Source: Bradyrhizobium hereditatis
Lineage (GTDB): Bacteria > Pseudomonadota > Alphaproteobacteria > Rhizobiales > Xanthobacteraceae
Reading direction: 5' to 3'
Assembly: GCF_020329435.1 (NCBI RefSeq)
Contig: NZ_JAGKJK010000014.1
Span: forward strand, 124,001-188,000
Length of the DNA: 64,000 nucleotides
Shown here: piece by piece, positions 9,406 through 18,879 of the stretch
How the letters are laid out: each line of letters begins with the position of its first letter
Position numbering within the stretch: position 1 is the stretch's first letter
Made by a program: the position numbers and the translations under genes
Notes under the pieces: model-generated
The model's database searches: none
What the model saw: the letters and a program-made list of their open reading frames with translations, nothing else
Told to the model about the DNA's origin: nothing

Positions 9406-9560
9406 GGTGGGGGAGGAGTCCTGGCATACCTGACCGAATTCGAGGCAGGGCCTTAGAATAGGGCGCGCCCCGGCTTGAACCGGTCAATCGAAAGCGATAA
9501 CCAGCCATCCGGCTGATTAACCCACCCTCTCACTCTTCGTCTCAGAAGGACAAATTTCCC

Positions 9561-10529
9561 ATGGCGCGCGACAAGATTGCTTTGATTGGCTCCGGTCAGA
9601 TCGGCGGAACGCTGGCTCACCTCATCGGCCTGAAGGAGCTCGGCGACGTCGTGATGTTCGATATTGCGGAGGGCGTGCCGCAGGGTAAGGCGCTCGATAT
9701 CGCGCAGTCCTCCCCTGTCGACGGTTTCGACGCCAATCTCACCGGCGCCAATTCCTATGAGGCGCTCGACGGCGCCAAGGTCTGCATCGTCACCGCCGGT
9801 GTGCCGCGCAAGCCCGGCATGAGCCGCGACGACCTTCTGAGCATCAATCTAAAAGTGATGGAGCAGGTCGGCGCCGGCATCAAGAAGTATGCCCCGGATT
9901 CCTTCGTCATCTGCATCACTAACCCGCTGGATGCGATGGTTTGGGCGCTGCAGAAGGCTTCGGGCCTGCCGCACAAGAAGGTGGTCGGCATGGCCGGCGT
10001 GCTCGACTCCGCGCGCTTCCGCTACTTCCTGGCCGATGAGTTCAACGTCTCGGTCGAAGACGTTACCGCCTTCGTGCTCGGCGGCCACGGCGACACCATG
10101 GTGCCCTTGGTGCGCTACTCCACGGTTGCCGGCATTCCGCTCCCCGACCTCGTCAAGATGGGCTGGACCTCGCAAGCCCGCATCGACGAGATCGTCGACC
10201 GCACCCGCAACGGCGGCGCCGAGATCGTCAACCTGCTGAAGACCGGCTCGGCCTTCTACGCGCCGGCCGCCTCCGCCATCGCGATGGCCGAGAGCTACCT
10301 GAAGGACAAGAAGCGCGTGCTGCCCTGCGCTGCCTATCTCAATGGCGAATATAGCGTGAAGGACATGTATGTCGGCGTTCCCGTCGTGATCGGGTCCAAG
10401 GGGGTCGAGCGCGTCGTCGAGATCGAGCTGGCCGGCAAGGATCGCGAAGCCTTCGACAAGTCGGTCGGTGCAGTCCAGGGCTTGGTCGACGCCTGCAAGA
10501 AGATCGCGCCCGATCTGCTCGGTCGTTGA
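9561..10529 (+). CDS. mdh: Malate dehydrogenase
   Basis: A 322-residue NAD-dependent enzyme that oxidises malate to oxaloacetate in the TCA cycle. It starts MARDKIALIGSGQIGGTLA, with the dinucleotide-binding GxGxxG at residues 10-15. The substrate loop VPRKPGMSRDDLL and the catalytic GGHGDTMVP are present. It belongs to the lactate-dehydrogenase-like class of malate dehydrogenases common in alphaproteobacteria. AGAAGGA lies just ahead of the ATG. It heads the TCA cluster, but a terminator hairpin follows it, so sucC may also have its own promoter. Confidence 0.97.
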   Translation: MARDKIALIGSGQIGGTLAHLIGLKELGDVVMFDIAEGVPQGKALDIAQSSPVDGFDANLTGANSYEALDGAKVCIVTAGVPRKPGMSRDDLLSINLKVMEQVGAGIKKYAPDSFVICITNPLDAMVWALQKASGLPHKKVVGMAGVLDSARFRYFLADEFNVSVEDVTAFVLGGHGDTMVPLVRYSTVAGIPLPDLVKMGWTSQARIDEIVDRTRNGGAEIVNLLKTGSAFYAPAASAIAMAESYLKDKKRVLPCAAYLNGEYSVKDMYVGVPVVIGSKGVERVVEIELAGKDREAFDKSVGAVQGLVDACKKIAPDLLGR

Positions 10530-10540
10530 TTTTGCTCAGC

Positions 10541-10570
10541 TTTCGCCCCTTCGTGGGGCGAAAACGTTTT
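10541..10570 (+). terminator. Probable terminator after mdh
   Basis: Nine-base-pair stem TTTCGCCCC (10541-10549) with GGGGCGAAA (10555-10563) around loop TTCGT, followed by ACGTTTT. It lies about 12 bases after the mdh stop. The T-run is short, so partial read-through into sucC is possible. Confidence 0.7.
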
Positions 10571-10662
10571 CAGGGTTGCAGTTCTATTGGTATATGGTAT
10601 GCCAACTACCAATGCCGGTGAAGCTGTAGAATTCGCCGCTACGGGTTTTGGGGAGCGTCCAG

Positions 10663-11859
<1,197 letters not shown>

Positions 11860-11861
11860 CA

Positions 11862-12338
11862 ATGCCCGACCATCTCGACGCACCGACGCCGCTGGAAGAA
11901 CACCGCAAGCTCGCGGTTTTCGCGGGTGAGTGGGCCGGCGAGGAAATGGTCTATCCGTCGCGCTGGAACGCGGGCGGTCCCGCAACCTCCCAGGTGGTCG
12001 CGCGCATGGATCTCAACGGCTTCTATCTGATCCAGGACAGTCGCCAGATGCGCGACGGCAAGGAAACTTTCGCGGCCCACGGCGTGTTCACCTACGACCG
12101 CGACGACCGGACCTACAAATTGTTCTGGCACGACTCGCTCGGCTACTACCCGCCGTCGCCGGCGTCCGGCGCCTGGGTCGGCAACAAGCTCACCCTGGTG
12201 CGCGGCTCGCTGCGCGGCAACGCGCGCCACGTCTACGAAGTCGTCGACGACGACCACTACACCATGAAGATCCAGTTCTCGCCTGACGCCGAAGGATGGG
12301 CCGACGTGCTCACCGGCGTCTACCGGCGGATTCACTAA
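11862..12338 (+). CDS. DUF1579 family protein inside the sucCD operon
   Basis: A 158-residue soluble protein, with ATG at 11862, three bases from the sucC stop and with GGAGG at 11851-11855. It begins with an acidic helix (LEEHRKLAVFAGEWAGEE), then WNAGGPATSQVVARMDLNGFYLIQD, and continues with alternating strands ending in ADVLTGVYRRIH. The THAP4/nitrobindin-like beta-barrel shape of DUF1579 proteins fits. No catalytic residues are evident. Its position between sucC and sucD implies co-expression with succinyl-CoA synthetase, but a role in that enzyme is only a guess. The frame upstream of 11862 overlaps sucC and is not coding. Confidence 0.82.
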   Translation: MPDHLDAPTPLEEHRKLAVFAGEWAGEEMVYPSRWNAGGPATSQVVARMDLNGFYLIQDSRQMRDGKETFAAHGVFTYDRDDRTYKLFWHDSLGYYPPSPASGAWVGNKLTLVRGSLRGNARHVYEVVDDDHYTMKIQFSPDAEGWADVLTGVYRRIH

Positions 12339-12377
12339 CCCCATCGTTCCCGGTCACCCACGAAAGCGTGCTCAATC

Positions 12378-13262
12378 ATGTCCGTTCTGATCGACAACAA
12401 TACCAAAGTCATCTGCCAGGGTTTCACCGGTAAGAACGGCACATTCCATTCGGAAGCTGCAATCGCTTACGGCACCAAGATGGTCGGCGGCACCTCGCCG
12501 GGTAAGGGCGGCTCGATGCATCTCGGTCTGCCGGTGTTCGACACGGTCCGCGAGGCGCGCGAGAAGACCGGCGCGGATGCTTCCGTGATCTACGTGCCGC
12601 CGCCGGGCGCGGCGGACGCGATCTGCGAAGCGATTGATGCCGAGATTCCGCTGATCGTCTGCATCACCGAGGGTATTCCGGTGCTCGACATGGTACGCGT
12701 GAAGCGTTCGCTGTCAGGCTCCAAGTCGCGGCTGATCGGGCCGAACTGCCCGGGCGTGATGACCGCGGGCGAATGCAAGATCGGCATCATGCCTGCCAAC
12801 ATCTTCAAGCCGGGCAGCGTCGGGATCGTTTCGCGCTCGGGCACGTTGACCTATGAGGCGGTGTTCCAGACCACGCAGGAAGGTCTCGGCCAGACCACCG
12901 CGGTCGGCATCGGCGGCGACCCGGTGAAGGGCACCGAATTTATCGACGTGCTCGAGATGTTCCTCAGGGATGAGAAGACGACCTCGATCATCATGATCGG
13001 TGAAATCGGCGGCACGGCCGAGGAGGATGCCGCCCAGTTCATTAAGGATGAGGCCAAGCGTGGCCGCAAAAAGCCGATGGTCGGCTTCATCGCCGGCGTC
13101 ACCGCCCCTCCCGGCCGCCGCATGGGCCATGCCGGTGCGATCATTTCCGGCGGCAAAGGTGATGCCGGGTCAAAGACGGCGGCCATGGAAGCTGCCGGAA
13201 TTACTGTCTCGCCGTCCCCGGCAAGGCTCGGGCACACCCTTGCCAAAAAATTGAAATCCTGA
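12378..13262 (+). CDS. sucD: Succinyl-CoA synthetase alpha subunit
   Basis: A 294-residue subunit carrying the CoA site and the phosphorylated histidine. It begins MSVLIDNNTKVICQGFTGKNGTFHSEAAI; the CoA-binding region includes GGTSPGKGGSMHLGLPVF; the active-site loop is RRMGHAGAIISGGKG, whose His is the phosphohistidine. It lies 39 bases after the DUF1579 gene, in the same operon. The length is normal and no break is seen. About 135 bases with a strong hairpin separate it from sucA. Confidence 0.96.
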   Translation: MSVLIDNNTKVICQGFTGKNGTFHSEAAIAYGTKMVGGTSPGKGGSMHLGLPVFDTVREAREKTGADASVIYVPPPGAADAICEAIDAEIPLIVCITEGIPVLDMVRVKRSLSGSKSRLIGPNCPGVMTAGECKIGIMPANIFKPGSVGIVSRSGTLTYEAVFQTTQEGLGQTTAVGIGGDPVKGTEFIDVLEMFLRDEKTTSIIMIGEIGGTAEEDAAQFIKDEAKRGRKKPMVGFIAGVTAPPGRRMGHAGAIISGGKGDAGSKTAAMEAAGITVSPSPARLGHTLAKKLKS

Positions 13263-13324
13263 TTCAGTCCTTAGTTCTTTTAGGCGGGAATATCCGTCCT
13301 AAATAGGGTAAAGCATCTTTACCG

Positions 13325-13351
13325 AGCTGGTTCGGGCCTCCCGGACCGGCT
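13325..13351 (+). promoter_or_regulatory. Strong hairpin in the sucA leader
   Basis: A 12-bp stem pairs 13325-13336 with 13340-13351 around a three-base loop (CCT), allowing two G-U pairs. It ends 46 bases before the sucA ATG. No T-run follows, so it is not a standard terminator; it may stabilise the sucA message or act as an attenuator. Its function is unknown. Confidence 0.5.
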
Positions 13352-13397
13352 AAAGCGCCGTTTCCACGCGCAAAGCGACAATTACCAGGACTCCGAC

Positions 13398-16355
13398 ATG
13401 TCTCGCCAGGACGCGAACGCAGCTTTTGCCCTCTCCTCCTTTTTGCAGGGCACCAACGCCACCTATATCGACGAGCTCTACGCCCGCTACGACCAGGACC
13501 CCGGCTCGGTCGACGGCGAATGGCAGGAATTCTTCAAGAGCCTGAAAGACACCCCGGCCGACGTCCGGAAAAACGCCGAAGGCCCCTCCTGGGGTCGTAA
13601 CAACTGGCCGCTCACGCCGCAGGATGATCTGACCTCGGCGTTGGACGGCAACTGGGCGCAGGTCGAGAAGGCGGTCGGCGCCAAGCTCGCCGCCAAGGCC
13701 CAGGTCAAGGGTGCCGAACTGTCGCCCGCCGACGTCAACCAGGCAACGCGCGATTCCGTCCGCGCTTTGATGCTGATCCGCGCCTACCGCATGCGCGGTC
13801 ATTTCCACGCCAAGCTTGATCCGCTCGGCATCGAGGCGCCGCGCGATCGCGAGGAGCTCGATCCGCGCACCTACGGCTTCACCGAGGCCGACTTCGATCG
13901 CAAGATCTTCCTCGACCACGTGCTCGGCCTCGAATACGGCACGTTGCGCGAGATCGTCGCGATCTGCGAGCGCACCTATTGCCAGACGCTCGGCGTCGAG
14001 TTCATGCATATCTCCAACGCGGCGCAGAAGGCCTGGATTCAGGAGCGCATCGAGGGTCCGGACAAGGAGATCAGTTTTACGCCGGAAGGGCGCCGCGCGA
14101 TTCTCAACAAGCTGATCGAGGCCGAAGGCTTCGAGAAGTTCTGTGATCTCAAATTTACCGGCACCAAGCGTTTCGGCCTCGACGGCGGCGAATCGCTGAT
14201 CCCGGCGCTCGAGCAGATCATCAAGCGCGGCGGCAATCTCGGCGTGAAGGAAATCGTGCTCGGCATGCCGCATCGCGGCCGCCTGAACGTGCTGACCCAG
14301 GTGATGGGCAAGTCGCACCGCGCGCTGTTCCACGAGTTCAAGGGCGGCTCCGCCAACCCCGAGGACGTCGAAGGCTCCGGCGACGTCAAGTATCACCTGG
14401 GCGCGTCCTCCGACCGCGAGTTCGACGGCAACAAGATCCATTTGTCGCTGACAGCCAATCCGTCGCATCTGGAAATCGTCGATCCGGTTGTGCTCGGCAA
14501 GGTGCGCGCCAAGCAGGACCAGCACGGTGATCCGCCCGACATGCGCATCTCCGTCCTGCCGTTGCTGTTGCACGGCGACGCCGCGTTCGCCGGCCAGGGC
14601 GTAGTGGCGGAATGCTTCAGCCTGTCGGACCTGAAGGGTTACCGCACTGGCGGTTCGCTGCACTTCATCGTCAATAACCAGATCGGCTTCACGACCTATC
14701 CGCGCTACTCGCGCTCCTCGCCGTATCCGTCTGACGTCGCGAAGATGATCGATGCGCCGATCTTCCACGTGAACGGCGACGATCCGGAAGCGGTGGTGTT
14801 CGCGGCCAAGGTCGCAATCGAGTTCCGGCAGAAATTCCACAAGCCTGTTGTGATCGACATGTTCTGCTATCGCAGGCACGGCCACAACGAGGGCGACGAG
14901 CCGGCGTTCACCCAGCCGGTGATGTACAAGCGCATCGCCTCGCATCCCTCGACGCTTGAGCTCTACGCCAAGCGCCTTGTCGCCGAGGGCGTGCTGACCG
15001 AGGGTGAGGTCGAGAAGGCCAAGGCCGACTGGCGGGCGCGGCTCGATGCCGAACTCGAGGCGGGCTCCGGCTACAAGCCCAACAAGGCCGACTGGCTCGA
15101 CGGCAAATGGGCCGGCTTCAAGGTCGCCGACCAGGAAGAGGATGCACGACGCGGCGTCACCGGCGTCGATGTCAGTGTCCTTAAGGACATCGGACGCAAG
15201 ATCACGAAGGTGCCGGATGGCTTCCGGGTTCACCGCACCATCCAGCGTTTCCTGGAGAACCGCGCCAAGGCGATCGATAATGGCGTCGGCATCGACTGGG
15301 CGACCGGCGAGGCGCTGGCGTTCTGCACACTGCTGCAGGAAGGTCATCACGTCCGCCTGTCCGGACAGGATTCCGAGCGCGGCACCTTCTCGCAGCGCCA
15401 TTCGGTGCTGATCGACCAGGAAGACGAGAGCCGCTATACGCCCTTCAACCATCTCGGCCACGATCAGGGCCATTACGAGGTGATCAATTCGCTATTGTCG
15501 GAAGAGGCAGTGCTCGGCTTCGAGTACGGCTATTCGCTGGCCGAACCCAACGCGCTGGCGATGTGGGAAGCGCAGTTCGGCGATTTCGCCAACGGCGCAC
15601 AAGTCGTGTTCGACCAGTTCATCTCGTCGGGCGAACGCAAATGGTTGCGCATGTCGGGCCTCGTCTGCCTGTTGCCGCACGGCTATGAAGGGCAGGGACC
15701 GGAACACTCCTCGGCGCGCCTGGAGCGTTACTTGCAGATGTGTGCCGAGGACAACATGCAGGTTGTCTATCCGACCACGCCGGCAAATTACTTTCACGTG
15801 CTGCGCCGGCAGCTCCATCGCGAGATCCGCAAGCCGCTGATCATGATGACGCCGAAGTCGCTGTTGCGCCACAAGCGCGCGGTGTCGCGCCTCGATGAGC
15901 TCGGCAAGGATACGACGTTCCACCGCATCCTGTACGATGACGCGCAGATGCTGTCCGACGAGAAAATCAAGCTCGCGCCAGACGCCAAGATTCGCCGTGT
16001 CATCCTGTGCTCCGGCAAGGTCTATTATGATCTCTACGAGGAGCGCGAGAAGCGCGGCATCGACGACGTCTATATCCTGCGCATCGAGCAGCTCTATCCG
16101 GTGCCGCTCAAAGCGCTGGTGCAGGAGCTGGGTCGTTTCAAGAACGCCGAAGTGGTCTGGTGCCAGGAAGAGCCGCGCAACATGGGTGCATGGCACTTCA
16201 TCGAGCCCTATCTCGAATGGGTGCTGAACCAGATCCATGCGCCGAACCGCCGTCCGCGTTACGCGGGCCGCGCGGCGTCGGCGGCAACCGCCACCGGTTT
16301 GATGTCGAAGCATCAGGCGCAGCTCAAAGCGATGCTGGATGAGGCGCTGAACTGA
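13398..16355 (+). CDS. sucA: 2-oxoglutarate dehydrogenase E1 component
   Basis: A 985-residue thiamine diphosphate enzyme that decarboxylates 2-oxoglutarate and passes the succinyl group to SucB. The N-terminal SucA-type helix (FLQGTNATYIDELYARYDQDPGSVD) for complex docking is present, then MLIRAYRMRGHFHAKLDPL, the GMPHRGRLNVL block, the TPP site with FHVNGDDPEAVVFAAK and DMFCYRRHGHNEGDEPAFTQ, and the transketolase-like C-terminal part (SGLVCLLPHGYEGQGPEHSS). It is full length. It is followed by a dispersed repeat, then sucB. Confidence 0.97.
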   Translation: MSRQDANAAFALSSFLQGTNATYIDELYARYDQDPGSVDGEWQEFFKSLKDTPADVRKNAEGPSWGRNNWPLTPQDDLTSALDGNWAQVEKAVGAKLAAKAQVKGAELSPADVNQATRDSVRALMLIRAYRMRGHFHAKLDPLGIEAPRDREELDPRTYGFTEADFDRKIFLDHVLGLEYGTLREIVAICERTYCQTLGVEFMHISNAAQKAWIQERIEGPDKEISFTPEGRRAILNKLIEAEGFEKFCDLKFTGTKRFGLDGGESLIPALEQIIKRGGNLGVKEIVLGMPHRGRLNVLTQVMGKSHRALFHEFKGGSANPEDVEGSGDVKYHLGASSDREFDGNKIHLSLTANPSHLEIVDPVVLGKVRAKQDQHGDPPDMRISVLPLLLHGDAAFAGQGVVAECFSLSDLKGYRTGGSLHFIVNNQIGFTTYPRYSRSSPYPSDVAKMIDAPIFHVNGDDPEAVVFAAKVAIEFRQKFHKPVVIDMFCYRRHGHNEGDEPAFTQPVMYKRIASHPSTLELYAKRLVAEGVLTEGEVEKAKADWRARLDAELEAGSGYKPNKADWLDGKWAGFKVADQEEDARRGVTGVDVSVLKDIGRKITKVPDGFRVHRTIQRFLENRAKAIDNGVGIDWATGEALAFCTLLQEGHHVRLSGQDSERGTFSQRHSVLIDQEDESRYTPFNHLGHDQGHYEVINSLLSEEAVLGFEYGYSLAEPNALAMWEAQFGDFANGAQVVFDQFISSGERKWLRMSGLVCLLPHGYEGQGPEHSSARLERYLQMCAEDNMQVVYPTTPANYFHVLRRQLHREIRKPLIMMTPKSLLRHKRAVSRLDELGKDTTFHRILYDDAQMLSDEKIKLAPDAKIRRVILCSGKVYYDLYEEREKRGIDDVYILRIEQLYPVPLKALVQELGRFKNAEVVWCQEEPRNMGAWHFIEPYLEWVLNQIHAPNRRPRYAGRAASAATATGLMSKHQAQLKAMLDEALN

Positions 16356-16364
16356 TTGTCACTC

Positions 16365-16500
16365 GGCATGCCCTGCCTTGTGCGCAAGTGCGCACTGGAG
16401 CGGGGCATCCAGTACGCCGCGCGCCGATTTTAACGCGATCGTTCCGGAGTACTGGACCGTCTGCCGGTCGCGCAGTCGCGTACAAGGCGGGCGATGACGG
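16365..16500. repeat. Dispersed palindromic element between sucA and sucB
   Basis: The 170-base sucA-sucB gap is filled by a mosaic palindrome: GGCATCCAGTACGCCGC on the left and GGAGTACTGGACCGTCTGCC on the right share inverted TCCAGTAC/GTACTGGA arms, ending in GGCGGGCGATGAC. The layout resembles a repeat I recall between genes in Bradyrhizobium and Rhodopseudomonas; that recollection is not checked here. Confidence 0.55.
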
Positions 16501-16525
16501 CCAAAGCACTTGAGGAAAACATACC

Positions 16526-17767
16526 ATGACTGAAATTCGTGTTCCGACGCTCGGCGAGTCCGTGACGGAAGCCACCATCGGCCGCTGGTTCAAGAAAACC
16601 GGTGACGCAGTAGCAGTGGACGAACCGTTGGTGGAGCTCGAGACCGACAAGGTCACCATCGAAGTGCCGGCGCCGTCGGCCGGCGTGCTCGGCGAAATCT
16701 CGGCCAAGGATGGCGAGACGGTCGCCGTCGGCGCGCTGCTCGGCCAGATCAATGACGGCGCTGCCGCGGCTGCCAAGCCGGCCGCTGCCGCTCCCGCCAA
16801 GGCCGCCGCTGCTCCGGCTGCTGCGCCCGCCGCCGCGCCTGCTGCCCCGAAGGCTGTCGCGGCGGATGCGCCGCTGGCGCCGTCGGTTCGCAAGCTCTCC
16901 GCCGAAAGCGGCATCGATGCCTCCACCGTTCCCGGCTCCGGCAAGGATGGCCGCATCACCAAGGGCGACATGCTGGCCGCGATCGAGAAGGCGGCGTCTG
17001 CGCCGACCCCGGTCAATCAGCCGGCCGCCTCCGTGCAGGTGCGCGCGCCGTCGCCAGCTGATGACGCTGCGCGCGAGGAGCGCGTGAAAATGACGCGGCT
17101 GCGCCAGACTATCGCGCGGCGGCTCAAGGACGTGCAGAACACGGCCGCGATGCTGACGACCTTCAACGAGGTCGACATGACCAACGTCATGGCGCTGCGT
17201 TCGCAATACAAGGACGTGTTCGAGAAGAAGCACGGCACCAAGCTCGGCTTCATGGGCTTCTTCACCAAGGCCTGCGTGCAGGCGCTAAAGGACATTCCCG
17301 CCGTCAACGCCGAGATCGACGGCTCTGACCTGATCTACAAGAACTACTACCACATCGGCATTGCCGTGGGCACCGACAAGGGCCTGGTCGTGCCCGTGGT
17401 GCGCGACTGCGACCACAAGTCGATCTCCGACATCGAAAAGTCGATCGCCGATTTCGGCCGCCGCGCCCGCGACGGTCATCTCAAGATCGACGAGATGCAG
17501 GGCGGCACCTTCACCATCACCAATGGAGGCATCTACGGCTCGTTGATGTCGACGCCGATCCTGAACGCGCCGCAATCCGGTATCCTCGGCATGCACAAGA
17601 TCCAGGAGCGGCCGATGGTGGTCGGCGGCAAGATCGAGGTGCGCCCGATGATGTATCTGGCACTGTCCTATGATCACCGCGTGATCGACGGCAAGGAAGC
17701 GGTGACCTTCCTGGTCCGCGTCAAGGAGAGCCTGGAAGACCCGGCGCGGCTGGTGCTGGATCTCTGA
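16526..17767 (+). CDS. sucB: 2-oxoglutarate dehydrogenase E2 (dihydrolipoyl succinyltransferase)
   Basis: A 413-residue core enzyme of the 2-oxoglutarate dehydrogenase complex. It has one lipoyl domain (residues 1-75) with the lipoylated Lys42 in ELETDKVTIEVPAP, an Ala/Pro-rich swinging arm at about 77-113, a peripheral-subunit-binding domain (PSVRKLSAESGIDASTVPG) and a C-terminal catalytic domain from about 180. The acyltransferase motif YDHRVIDGKEAV carries the catalytic His and Asp. A GAGGAAAAC ribosome site precedes the ATG. The succinyl rather than acetyl specificity is inferred from its partner sucA. Confidence 0.96.
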   Translation: MTEIRVPTLGESVTEATIGRWFKKTGDAVAVDEPLVELETDKVTIEVPAPSAGVLGEISAKDGETVAVGALLGQINDGAAAAAKPAAAAPAKAAAAPAAAPAAAPAAPKAVAADAPLAPSVRKLSAESGIDASTVPGSGKDGRITKGDMLAAIEKAASAPTPVNQPAASVQVRAPSPADDAAREERVKMTRLRQTIARRLKDVQNTAAMLTTFNEVDMTNVMALRSQYKDVFEKKHGTKLGFMGFFTKACVQALKDIPAVNAEIDGSDLIYKNYYHIGIAVGTDKGLVVPVVRDCDHKSISDIEKSIADFGRRARDGHLKIDEMQGGTFTITNGGIYGSLMSTPILNAPQSGILGMHKIQERPMVVGGKIEVRPMMYLALSYDHRVIDGKEAVTFLVRVKESLEDPARLVLDL

Positions 17768-17778
17768 GGGAGGCGACA

Positions 17779-18012
17779 ATGGAGGAGCCGTCGCTTTCGC
17801 ATGCGCTGATTTCTATGGTGCCATTCCTGCTGGTCACCTTCATTTTCTTTCTCGTTGCGATCCCGATCAGTCGCAGGAAGGGTAAGGGCACCGGCTTTGC
17901 TATGTGGTGCCTAATCCCGTTCGCTACTCCGTTCATAATGTTCTACTTGGCGAGTCTAACCGACAAGTCTGTGCTGGACCGATTGGCGGCACTCGAGGGA
18001 AAGACCGGGTAG
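17779..18012 (+). CDS. Small two-helix membrane protein of unknown function
   Basis: A 77-residue protein starting 11 bases after the sucB stop, with GGGAGGCG as ribosome site at 17768-17775. Two hydrophobic segments are clear: ISMVPFLLVTFIFFLVAIPI (about residues 11-30) and FAMWCLIPFATPFIMFYLA (about 40-58), separated by the basic loop SRRKGKGTG. A short polar tail follows. I do not recognise a family. Its place between sucB and an SDR gene suggests co-transcription with the 2-oxoglutarate dehydrogenase genes. Base composition is a little richer in A/T than the neighbours. Confidence 0.7.
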   Translation: MEEPSLSHALISMVPFLLVTFIFFLVAIPISRRKGKGTGFAMWCLIPFATPFIMFYLASLTDKSVLDRLAALEGKTG

Positions 18013-18094
18013 CGGTGAAGGAAAAAGCTGATCCGGCCTCAAGATCGAAATCGGGATATCTCTATCGGCGCGAGGACTCACTTTGGGAGCTGAT

Positions 18095-18844
18095 GTGACG
18101 GACAAGGTTGTTGTGATCACCGGCGGCAGCCGCGGCATCGGCCGCGCCACCGCACTCGCCGCCGCCGCACGCGGCTATCGTGTCGTGGTCGGCTACGCCA
18201 GCAACAAGGCGGCGGCCGACGAGGTTGTCTCGCTGATCGAAGGCAAGAACGGCAAGGCGATCGCGGTGAAATGCGACATAGCCCATGAGAGCGACATCCT
18301 GGCGCTGTTCAAGGCAGCCGACGAGTTCGGCACGCTCGGAGCGCTCGTCAACAATGCCGGCATTGTCGGCAAGAGTAGCGTGCGTGTCGACGAGATGTCG
18401 GCCGAGCGGATCCAGCAGGTGATGGCGGTCAACGTCACCGGCAGCATTTTATGCGCGCGCGAGGCGGTGAAGCGCATGTCGACGAAGCACGGCGGCAAAG
18501 GCGGCGTCATCGTCAATCTCTCTTCGGTGGCCGCGCGGCTCGGCGCGCCCAATACCTATGTCGACTATGCCGCCTCCAAGGGCGCGATCGATTCCTTCAC
18601 GGTCGGTCTTGGCTATGAAGTCGCCGGGGAAGGCATCCGCGTCGCCGGCATCCGGCCCGGACTGATCGACACCGAAATCCACGCGGCCGGCGGCGAGCCG
18701 GATCGAGCGCATCGGCTCGCGCATATGGTGCCGATGAAGCGGGTCGGCACCGCGGAAGAAATCGCGAGCGCCATCGTCTGGCTGATCTCGGACGAGGCCT
18801 CCTACGTCACCAGCGCCATCCTCGATGTCTCGGGTGGGCGGTAA
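18095..18844 (+). CDS. SDR family oxidoreductase
   Basis: A 249-residue classical short-chain dehydrogenase/reductase. The cofactor motif is GGSRGIGRA (TGxxxGxG type) near the N-terminus, with NNAG (LVNNAGIVGKS), the catalytic Ser in VNLSSVAARLG and the YxxxK motif YVDYAASKG, and PGLIDTEIHA after it. Start choice: GTG at 18095, preceded by GGGAG at 18085-18089, is preferred to the in-frame TTG at 18083. Substrate is unknown. It lies between sucB and lpd and may be carried on the same transcript. A glucose 1-dehydrogenase-like or 3-oxoacyl-reductase-like role is possible. Confidence 0.9.
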   Translation: MTDKVVVITGGSRGIGRATALAAAARGYRVVVGYASNKAAADEVVSLIEGKNGKAIAVKCDIAHESDILALFKAADEFGTLGALVNNAGIVGKSSVRVDEMSAERIQQVMAVNVTGSILCAREAVKRMSTKHGGKGGVIVNLSSVAARLGAPNTYVDYAASKGAIDSFTVGLGYEVAGEGIRVAGIRPGLIDTEIHAAGGEPDRAHRLAHMVPMKRVGTAEEIASAIVWLISDEASYVTSAILDVSGGR

Positions 18845-18879
18845 TTCCTGACACCTTATCTCAGTTACAGGACTGCATC

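Noticed and set aside
13350..15473. 707-codon minus-strand open frame
   Set aside because: Antisense to sucA, whose coding sequence is certain; no ribosome site and no recognisable protein.
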